Shown in pieces: positions 1 to 4,791 of a DNA stretch of 5,326 nucleotides (positions are counted from its first letter, which is position 1; the number at the start of each line of letters is the position of its first letter). The notes beneath the pieces were generated by a model. It was given only the letters and a program-made list of their open reading frames with translations, was not told where the DNA came from and searched no databases. This DNA comes from Actinobacteria bacterium RBG_16_64_13 (GTDB lineage: Bacteria > Actinomycetota > Thermoleophilia > RBG-16-64-13): the NCBI GenBank assembly GCA_001768675.1, contig MELN01000047.1, positions 592 to 5,917 of the forward strand, in the 5' to 3' direction. A program made the translations under genes and the position numbers.

Positions 1-421
1 CGATGCTGCTGCCGGAGGTGGCGACCACAGCCGCGTTGAGGCCGTAGAAGCTGCTGGAATCCTGCGAAGAGGTCTCGCCGCTGGATTGGATGGTCGCGTT
101 GGTCACCGTGAGTGCGCCACCGTCGGTGACCAAGATGGCCGATTGGCCGTCCTGGTCGGCCACGTAGGTCTGGCCGTCTTCGGTCTGAGTGCCGGCGCTT
201 TGTGCGTAGGCTGCCTCGGTGGGATAGACCTCGGCTCCCGCTCCGCCGGAGCTTCCTGGGGGCGCAGCGCCTCCCGCTTCACCCGGGGCGGACGTGACCG
301 TCTGAACGGTCGATCCGCTGGTGCTGGGATTTCCCGCTGAAGAACAACCGGCCAGCAGGATTCCCAACGCCAAGATGGAGATCAAGACGAGAGCCAAGTG
401 TTTTCCGAACATGCTTTCCAT
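1..421 (-). CDS. Putative secreted lipoprotein, beta-solenoid/adhesin-like (C-terminus beyond window)
   Basis: Reading the minus strand gives 140 residues that continue past the window edge. The N-terminus has a short charged region (Gly-Lys-His), a hydrophobic core at about residues 9-23 and a lipobox Leu-Leu-Ala-Gly-Cys with the Cys at 26. This predicts export, cleavage and lipid anchoring on the outer face of the membrane. Residues 27-63 form a Ser/Gly/Ala/Pro-rich linker. From about 85 on the sequence turns into short beta-type units rich in Thr, Ser, Gly and Asn (for example TNATIQSSGETSS and FYGLNAAVVATSGSS). Such units are seen in large extracellular carbohydrate-binding or adhesin-like proteins with parallel beta-helix folds; this assignment is by resemblance only. 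Three in-frame ATGs lie at 430, 421 and 412. I chose 421 because a -10-like box sits exactly 7 bases upstream; 430 has a weak AGG at 7 bases, and 412 gives the most compact signal peptide. Ligand and role are unknown. Confidence 0.75.
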   Translation of the reverse strand, partial: MESMFGKHLALVLISILALGILLAGCSSAGNPSTSGSTVQTVTSAPGEAGGAAPPGSSGGAGAEVYPTEAAYAQSAGTQTEDGQTYVADQDGQSAILVTDGGALTVTNATIQSSGETSSQDSSSFYGLNAAVVATSGSSI

Positions 422-428
422 GGTTGGC

Positions 429-434
429 ATTATC
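429..434 (-). promoter_or_regulatory. Candidate -10 box for the lipoprotein gene, leaderless geometry
   Basis: The minus strand reads GATAAT, a one-mismatch -10 element, followed by 7 bases (GCCAACC) and then the ATG at 421. Transcription would then start at or next to the A of that ATG. No good -35 is visible; the nearest is TTACGA at a long spacing of 20. The call rests on the hexamer and its spacing only. Confidence 0.4.
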
Positions 435-501
435 GTGCCTAGCGGACAAACGCGTCGTAAGACATCCGATTGGGTACAAAGGAGCGAATCGACATCCTAC
501 C

Positions 502-509
502 GGAGGAAG
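502..509 (+). promoter_or_regulatory. Ribosome binding site that sets the ku start
   Basis: GGAGGAAG lies directly ahead of the ATG at 512, leaving a 4-base gap after the last purine. The upstream in-frame ATG at 470 has no comparable site, so 512 is the better start. Confidence 0.85.
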
Positions 510-511
510 CC

Positions 512-1330
512 ATGCCACGTGCGCTATGGAAAGGGGCCATCAGCTTCGGCCTGGTGACGATACCGGTCTCGCTCTATCCCGCCAAGGACGCCGGGGCCAA
601 TCTGACTTTTCATCTGTTGCACCGCGACGACCTGAGCCGCATCCACAACGCGCGAGTGGACGAAGAAGACCACGAGGTCTCCCTCGAAGACATCGTGAAG
701 GGCTACGAGTACGACAAAGACCGGTACGTGATCGTGAGCGAGGCCGACCTCAAGGCGGCCAACGTGGACGCCACCCAGACCATCGACATCATGCACTTCG
801 TCGACAGCAGTGAGATCGACATCGCTTTCTTCGACACTCCTTACTACACCGAGCCCGCCAAGATGGGCCGCAAAGCCTACGCCTTGCTCCGCGAGACGCT
901 GAAGCGCACGCAGAAGGTGGGCGTAGCGAAGATCGTTATCAGAGAAAGGCAGCACCTGTGCGCCGTCGTGGTCGACGGACCCGCTCTTCTAGCGTACACG
1001 CTTCGCTGGCCCTATCAGTTGCGCGGAGCGTCGGACTTGGATCTCCCCGGTGACGATCTCGTAGCCCTGAACGTCAGCCCCCAGGAGATGAGCATGGCTG
1101 AACAGCTCGTCAACGCGATGACTTCCTCCTGGGAACCAGAGCAGTATCGCGACACCTACCGCGACGACCTGCTCGCCTTGATCGGCCGCAAAGTGAAGAG
1201 CGGAGAAGGAGAGGAACTCCCCGAGCCGCCCAAGCCGGAAGTCCGCGCCACCAATGTGGTCGACCTGTCGGCGCTGCTCAAACAGAGTGTGGAGCAGCGG
1301 AAATCGGAGCGAGGCAAAGAGACCGCATGA
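512..1330 (+). CDS. ku: Ku, DNA end-binding protein of bacterial NHEJ
   Basis: The product is 272 residues, the usual size for a bacterial Ku. Ku forms a homodimeric ring that threads onto double-strand break ends and recruits the ligase LigD. Family signatures are the N-terminal ALWKGAISFGLVTIPVSLY (residues 4-22), LTFHLLHR (31-38), EDIVKGYEY (59-67), the central FVDSSEIDIAFFDTPYYTEP segment, and the AYALLRETLKRT and KIVIRERQHL strands of the beta-barrel core. The C-terminus ends in a NVVDLSALLKQSVEQ helix, the region that in bacterial Ku leads to the LigD-interacting tail, and the tail after it is short. Where some Ku proteins carry a Cys-x-x-Cys pair after the SRI segment, this one has HNARVDEEDHEV with no cysteine. 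The start at 512 is set by a strong ribosome binding site. Its stop overlaps the ligD start by ATGA, indicating an operon with translational coupling. No convincing promoter was found in the 90 bases upstream. Confidence 0.97.
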   Translation: MPRALWKGAISFGLVTIPVSLYPAKDAGANLTFHLLHRDDLSRIHNARVDEEDHEVSLEDIVKGYEYDKDRYVIVSEADLKAANVDATQTIDIMHFVDSSEIDIAFFDTPYYTEPAKMGRKAYALLRETLKRTQKVGVAKIVIRERQHLCAVVVDGPALLAYTLRWPYQLRGASDLDLPGDDLVALNVSPQEMSMAEQLVNAMTSSWEPEQYRDTYRDDLLALIGRKVKSGEGEELPEPPKPEVRATNVVDLSALLKQSVEQRKSERGKETA

Positions 1331-2331
1331 GCACTGAGCCGTCGAGCCTGGCGGGCGCTCGGTCGGTCTCCAGCCTTCCTCGCTTTGTCCAACCGGAACT
1401 GGCCACCCTGGTCGACCGAGCGCCTTCCGGCGGCGGATGGTTGCACGAGGTCAAGTTCGATGGATATCGGGCGCTGGCCCGGATCGAGAACGGCTCCGTG
1501 GAGATCTACTCCCGCAACGACAAGGATTGGACCTCGCACTACCAGGTCCTGGCCGAGGAGTTGGCCAAGCTGCCGGTAGAGAACGCCATGTTGGACGGCG
1601 AGGTGGTGGCGCAGTTGCCCGACGGGACCACGAGCTTTCAGGCTCTGGTCGACGTGCTGGGCAGGGACGGACGTGGAACGCGCCGAGGCGGCCACGGACA
1701 GTTGCTCTACTACGTTTTCGATCTTATGTACTTGAACGGGTTCGAGCTTTTCGGAGTGACCATCGAGGAGCGCAAAGTCTTGCTCAAGCATCTCCTGTCG
1801 CAGCAGCCCGAGGGCGGGCGGATCCTGTTTTCGGATCACGTGGTGGGAGGGGGCGAGAACTTGATCAGTCAAGCCTGTGCCCTCGGTCTCGAGGGGATCG
1901 TGAGCAAGAAGTCGGGCGCCCCCTACCGGCCCGGGGTGCGCGGTTCGGAATGGGTGAAGACTAAATGCAGGCACGAGCAGGAGTTCGTCATCGGGGGATT
2001 CACCGATCCCGGCGGTGCCCGCGTGGGGTTTGGGGCCCTCCTGCTCGGCGTGAACGGTGCCGGAGGACTGCGCTACGTGGGCAAGGTGGGCACCGGTTTC
2101 AACGACAGGCTGCTCCGCCGATTGGGGGAGCGTCTGCGTGCCCTCGAGGTGGATCTCCCGCCCTTTGCGGCAGACCTGGAGCGGGCCCCCAAAGGCGTGC
2201 ATTGGGTGCGACCGGTGCTGGTCGCCGAGGTATCGTTCGCGGAGTGGACGCGGGCGGGTGGGGTGCGTCATCCAAGTTTCAAAGGCCTGAGGGAAGACAA
2301 GCCGGCAGGTACGGTCGTGGCCGAGGAGTAG
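1327..2331 (+). CDS. ligD: ATP-dependent DNA ligase, LigD ligase domain only (NHEJ)
   Basis: The product is 334 residues and corresponds to the ligase module of LigD. It seals DNA breaks through a lysyl-AMP intermediate. Motif I is EVKFDGYR with the catalytic Lys at 43. SRN (62-64) is the motif Ia region, LDGEVVA (89-95) carries the conserved acidic pair, FDLMYLNG (131-138) is motif III, EGIVSKK (189-195) motif IV and WVKTK (209-213) motif V. The OB-fold starts at EFVIGGFTDP (219-228) and ends with FAEWTRAGGVRHPSFKGLR near the C-terminus. All nucleotidyl-transfer residues I can identify are intact, so it should be active. The polymerase/primase and 3'-phosphoesterase domains found in longer LigD proteins are absent on both sides, and no gene for them lies in the window. 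It overlaps ku by 4 bases (ATGA at 1327-1330), with only a loose purine-rich site upstream, consistent with reinitiation by ribosomes finishing ku. Confidence 0.96.
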   Translation: MSTEPSSLAGARSVSSLPRFVQPELATLVDRAPSGGGWLHEVKFDGYRALARIENGSVEIYSRNDKDWTSHYQVLAEELAKLPVENAMLDGEVVAQLPDGTTSFQALVDVLGRDGRGTRRGGHGQLLYYVFDLMYLNGFELFGVTIEERKVLLKHLLSQQPEGGRILFSDHVVGGGENLISQACALGLEGIVSKKSGAPYRPGVRGSEWVKTKCRHEQEFVIGGFTDPGGARVGFGALLLGVNGAGGLRYVGKVGTGFNDRLLRRLGERLRALEVDLPPFAADLERAPKGVHWVRPVLVAEVSFAEWTRAGGVRHPSFKGLREDKPAGTVVAEE

Positions 2332-2338
2332 GCGGCGT

Positions 2339-2364
2339 CCGCGGGGCCATAGGCACGGCCGCGG
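2339..2364 (+). other. GC-rich hairpin just downstream of ligD
   Basis: CCGCGG at 2339-2344 pairs with CCGCGG at 2359-2364, and CC (2347-2348) with GG (2357-2358) across a 2-base bulge. It lies 7 bases past the ligD stop and could mark the 3' end of the ku-ligD message. No T-run follows, so it is not a standard intrinsic terminator. Confidence 0.3.
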
Positions 2365-2374
2365 TGGCGGGAAG

Positions 2375-2404
2375 TTGTTCCGACCCGCTGAGCCGCTGTA
2401 CTAT
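2375..2404 (+). promoter_or_regulatory. Candidate promoter for the methyltransferase gene
   Basis: TTGTTC (2375-2380) and TACTAT (2399-2404) are separated by 18 bases and resemble a housekeeping sigma promoter. The start site would fall near 2411, giving a leader of about 90 bases ahead of the ATG at 2501. A small dyad, GGAA-GTTG-TTCC at 2370-2381, overlaps the -35 and might be a binding site. The methyltransferase is separated from ligD by 169 bases, which fits its having its own promoter. Confidence 0.4.
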
Positions 2405-2490
2405 GCGAGACATGGCATTCTTCGGCGCCCCCATATCGTTCCTGTGGCGCGGTTCCCAAGGACGTAAGCAGGCCAAGCGAGCGAGATCCC

Positions 2491-2496
2491 GGGAGG
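2491..2496 (+). promoter_or_regulatory. Ribosome binding site of the methyltransferase gene
   Basis: GGGAGG at 2491-2496 lies 4 bases before the ATG at 2501 and fixes that start. Confidence 0.8.
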
Positions 2497-2500
2497 ACTG

Positions 2501-3301
2501 ATGCAAGATCTTCCAGCCCTCGACCCGGAGTCGCTTTCCGAGCACTGTGCTGAGAACCGTGCGAGTTGGAACGCGGACAGCGGCACGTATCAGGCCGATC
2601 ACGGTCCGCAGTTGGCCGCCTCGGGAGGGCTCGCTTGGGGCGTGTGGCAGATCCCTGAGGCCGCGCTCAACATCCTCGGCGAGGTCAAGGGGAAAGACAT
2701 CCTGGAGTTCGGCTGCGGCGCCGCGCAGTGGTCAGTAGCCCTCGCCAAGTCGGGGGCTCGGCCGGTGGGGCTCGACCTGTCCGAGAACCAGTTGGCCCAT
2801 GCGCGCGAGCTCATGGCCGAGACAGGTGTCGAATTCCCTTTGGTGCACGCGAGCGCCGAAGCTGTCCCGCTGCCCGACGAGAGTTTCGACGTCGTGTTCT
2901 GCGACTATGGCGCCATGACTTTCGCAGACCCGTATGCCACGGTGCCCGAGGCGGCTCGGCTGCTGCGGCCGGGTGGGCTTTTCGCCTTCTGCGGCGCGAC
3001 CCCCCTCGTGGAGATGTGCTACCCGGATGACAGCGACCACCCCGGAGACCGGCTACTCCTGGACTACTTCAGCATGTGGTGTCTGCGCTACGAGGGCTAT
3101 GTGGAGTTCATGCTGCCCTACGGCGCGTGGATCCGCCTCTTTCGAGCCCACGGCTTCGCCATAGAGGACTTGGTGGAACTTCGCCCGGGGCCCGAAGCCG
3201 TCAGCAGCTATCGCGACGATTCCGACCGGGGATGGTATCGGCGTTGGCCTGGTGAACAGATCTGGAAGCTCCGCAGACTGTCAGTGGCCGAGGGGGCATA
3301 G
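2501..3301 (+). CDS. Class I SAM-dependent methyltransferase (substrate unknown)
   Basis: The product is 266 residues with a Rossmann-type methyltransferase core. Motif I is DILEFGCGAAQWS (66-78), which binds the methionine part of S-adenosylmethionine. GLDLS (90-94) places Asp92 at the end of strand 2, where the ribose hydroxyls bind. ASAEAVPLP (117-125) is the adenine-contacting loop, FDVVFCD (129-135) is strand 4, and LLRPGGLFAF is the post-core strand 5 region. An N-terminal extension of about 60 residues (ENRASWN and GLAWGVWQIPE segments) and a C-terminal aromatic-rich lid (residues about 170-250) probably form the substrate pocket. The fold is typical of small-molecule methyltransferases of the Methyltransf_11 type, but the substrate cannot be read from sequence. 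A strong ribosome binding site supports the start at 2501. The last four sense codons and the stop form part of an 18-bp inverted repeat. No neighbour indicates a pathway. Confidence 0.92.
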   Translation: MQDLPALDPESLSEHCAENRASWNADSGTYQADHGPQLAASGGLAWGVWQIPEAALNILGEVKGKDILEFGCGAAQWSVALAKSGARPVGLDLSENQLAHARELMAETGVEFPLVHASAEAVPLPDESFDVVFCDYGAMTFADPYATVPEAARLLRPGGLFAFCGATPLVEMCYPDDSDHPGDRLLLDYFSMWCLRYEGYVEFMLPYGAWIRLFRAHGFAIEDLVELRPGPEAVSSYRDDSDRGWYRRWPGEQIWKLRRLSVAEGA

Positions 3302-3364
3302 GGGTCCGCCTCGAGCACTGCGGGGTACCGCAAAGCCCTCGGCACACCCCTATGCCCCCTCGGC
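3287..3364. repeat. Perfect 18-bp inverted repeat between convergent genes (candidate bidirectional 3'-end structure)
   Basis: The arm GCCGAGGGGGCATAGGGG at 3287-3304 is exactly complementary to 3347-3364. The 42-base loop can fold further: CGAG (3312-3315) pairs with CTCG (3338-3341), and TGCGG (3319-3323) pairs with CCGCA (3328-3332) around a GGTA tetraloop. The result is a rod of nearly 80 bases. The left arm covers the final codons and stop of the methyltransferase; the right arm lies 47 bases past the stop of the convergent gene. A symmetrical structure at two facing gene ends suggests termination or 3'-end protection on both strands. Neither side has the T-run of a classic intrinsic terminator. 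Confidence 0.7.
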
Positions 3365-3396
3365 AACCTCCCTGTCAAGATGGGGGGCTCCGGTTC

Positions 3397-3410
3397 GCCG
3401 GCACGCCGGC
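3397..3410 (-). other. Small GC hairpin immediately after the cyclodeaminase-type gene stop
   Basis: GCCGG (3397-3401) and CCGGC (3406-3410) can pair around a 4-base loop. The hairpin begins one base past the minus-strand stop codon at 3412-3414. It lacks a T-run, so a terminator role is only a possibility, perhaps together with the larger repeat beyond it. Confidence 0.25.
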
Positions 3411-3411
3411 G

Positions 3412-4641
3412 TCACCCCCGAGGCGCTGCCTCCAACTCGGCCACCAACTCATCCAAGAACAAGCCGACGTCGGTGACGATCCCGATGGTCTGGAAGCTTC
3501 CGCGGTCGGACAGTTTCGTCGCGACCGCGGGGTTGATGTCGACGCACACCGTGGCGACGGTCGCGGGGAGCAGGTTCCCAGTCGCGATGGAGTGCAACAT
3601 GCTGCACAGCATCATACACAGGCCGGCCTCGCGTACGTGCTCGCGCATGGCTTGCTGCGCCTCTACGGCGTCGGTGATCACGTCGGGCAGGGGACCGTCG
3701 TCGCGTATGGAGCCGGCCAGGACGTAGGGGATGTCACGTCGCACTATCTCGTAGAAGAGCCCCGAAGTGAGCACCCCCTGATCCACGGCCTGGCGGATGC
3801 CGCCGCAGCGGCGGACGCGGTTGATCGCGCGCAGGTGGTGCTCGTGACCGCCTTCCACCGACTCACCCTCAGAAAGGTTGATTCCCAGCGAGGTGTTGAA
3901 CAGGGCCGATTCGATGTCGTGGGTGGCGACCGCGTTCCCGCCGAGGACCACGTCTATCCAGCCTCCGGCGACAAGCTTGGCGAATGCAGGTGCGGCACCG
4001 GTGTGCACGACCGCGGGTCCCAAGACGGCTACGATCTTCTTGCCCTCGGTGCGGACCTCGCGCATGAGCCGCGCCACCTTCGCGACCACCAGACGCTTGG
4101 GCTTCTCCGACGAGACCGCGGAGCCCATGAACTCGAACGCCCGGGAGGCGCGGTCGTGCCCCAGGGGGACCGCCCGGATGCCGTGGCTCCCCACGACGAT
4201 CTCGTCGCCGGCACGTACTTGGATGAGCGGCACGGTGCACGCCGAACCGGCTGCGCGGTCCACGACTATCCCGCAGTCCATCTCCGGCCACTGAACGGCG
4301 ATCCAGCGCCCTTCGGTGCGGACGAACGTCTCCAGGTTGGTGGTGGAATAGAAGTCCTCGGGAAACACGCCGTCGCAAGGGGCGGGTTCGACCCGCACGT
4401 CGTCCTGTTCGACGATCTCCACCCCGTGCTGTTGCAGTCCTCGAAGGATGGTCTCCAGTTGTTCCTCGTTAGACGCGCTTACGCGAAGTAGCGCGAGGGA
4501 ATGGTCGTCTTTTTCGCGGCCCATGCGAAAGCGGAGGATGCGATACTCGCCTCCCCGCTCCAGGATCTCGTCGAGGACTCGGGGCAGCAGCAGCGAGTCG
4601 ATGATGTGCCCTTCGAGCTTGATGTCTTCGTAGGCGCTCAT
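3412..4641 (-). CDS. TIGR00300 / LOR-SDH family protein, probable ornithine cyclodeaminase (ArgZ/AgrE C-terminal type)
   Basis: The product is 409 residues. The N-terminal block EGHIIDSLLLPRVLDEILE (10-28), followed by an FRMG segment (38-41), is the hallmark of the TIGR00300 or LOR/SDH bifunctional-enzyme-domain family. Known members are the archaeal ornithine cyclodeaminase and the C-terminal part of cyanobacterial ArgZ/AgrE. These turn ornithine into proline and ammonia with a bound NAD. The C-terminal half has nucleotide-fold features: KIVAVLGPAVVHTGA (202-216), WIDVVLGGNAVATHDIE (228-244), FNTSLGIN (248-255), and a tail ending in QTIGIVTDVGLFLDELVAEL. No guanidine-type arginine dihydrolase domain is fused to it. 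An in-frame ATG at 5007 would add 122 residues, but these are charged, low in hydrophobics and antisense to the neighbouring membrane sensor, so I start at 4641. There is no ribosome binding site there; a -10 box 7 bases upstream suggests a leaderless message. The ornithine activity is inferred from the family. Confidence 0.9.
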   Translation of the reverse strand: MSAYEDIKLEGHIIDSLLLPRVLDEILERGGEYRILRFRMGREKDDHSLALLRVSASNEEQLETILRGLQQHGVEIVEQDDVRVEPAPCDGVFPEDFYSTTNLETFVRTEGRWIAVQWPEMDCGIVVDRAAGSACTVPLIQVRAGDEIVVGSHGIRAVPLGHDRASRAFEFMGSAVSSEKPKRLVVAKVARLMREVRTEGKKIVAVLGPAVVHTGAAPAFAKLVAGGWIDVVLGGNAVATHDIESALFNTSLGINLSEGESVEGGHEHHLRAINRVRRCGGIRQAVDQGVLTSGLFYEIVRRDIPYVLAGSIRDDGPLPDVITDAVEAQQAMREHVREAGLCMMLCSMLHSIATGNLLPATVATVCVDINPAVATKLSDRGSFQTIGIVTDVGLFLDELVAELEAAPRG

Positions 4642-4648
4642 GGGGAAG

Positions 4649-4654
4649 ATTGTA
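4649..4654 (-). promoter_or_regulatory. -10 box for the cyclodeaminase-type gene, leaderless geometry
   Basis: The minus strand reads TACAAT, then CTTCCCC, then the ATG at 4641. The 7-base distance would put the transcription start on the start codon. The absence of any Shine-Dalgarno sequence ahead of the ATG agrees with leaderless initiation. The -35 region is poor: CCTGCG at 17-base spacing. Confidence 0.5.
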
Positions 4655-4746
4655 GCTTCTTGGCAGCGTTCGCAGGGAGCCGACGATGCCCGTGCGCCTC
4701 CGGAGACCGGCAGGCTCAAGTCGCGCGGACTCTCGGCCGATAACGG

Positions 4747-4765
4747 GACTGACGCCCAATCAGTC
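4747..4765. promoter_or_regulatory. Dyad GACTGA-N7-TCAGTC in the divergent intergenic region, possible operator
   Basis: GACTGA (4747-4752) is the exact complement of TCAGTC (4760-4765), with 7 bases between. It sits 27 bases before the sensor start codon and about 100 bases from the divergent gene. A weak plus-strand -10-like GATAAC at 4739-4744 lies just before it, so a repressor bound here could block sensor transcription. A 6-bp dyad can occur by chance, and no known operator is recognised. Confidence 0.3.
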
Positions 4766-4781
4766 ATTTCGCTTGTCACCC

Positions 4782-4787
4782 GGGAGG
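4782..4787 (+). promoter_or_regulatory. Ribosome binding site that selects the TTG start of the sensor gene
   Basis: GGGAGG ends 4 bases before TTG at 4792. The frame is closed by a TGA at 4750-4752, and between that stop and 4792 there is no ATG or GTG, so this TTG is the only reasonable start for a protein that includes the first membrane helix. Confidence 0.8.
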
Positions 4788-4791
4788 CCCT

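Noticed and set aside
470..511. Upstream in-frame ATG for ku
   Set aside because: It would add 14 residues that are not part of the family and would place the strong ribosome binding site inside the gene; 512 starts directly at the conserved N-terminus.
424..813. Plus-strand frame of 129 codons overlapping the ku start, and the frame at 86-340
   Set aside because: Both are alternative-frame or antisense shadows of ku and the lipoprotein, without start signals or protein-like composition.
1156..2271. Long minus-strand open frame of 371 codons across ligD
   Set aside because: It lies antisense to a clear ligase with all motifs; its translation is rich in His, Arg, Pro and Gln with no recognisable domain. 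Long antisense frames are common in GC-rich genes.
3305..3411. Classic Rho-independent terminator after the methyltransferase or the convergent gene
   Set aside because: Strong stems exist, but no T-run follows on either strand, so I list them as inverted repeat and hairpin rather than as terminators.
3352..4491. Long plus-strand open frame of 379 codons across the cyclodeaminase-type gene
   Set aside because: It is the antisense shadow of a recognisable family member, and its composition (His, Asp, Gly, Arg) matches no fold. It also has no ribosome binding site.
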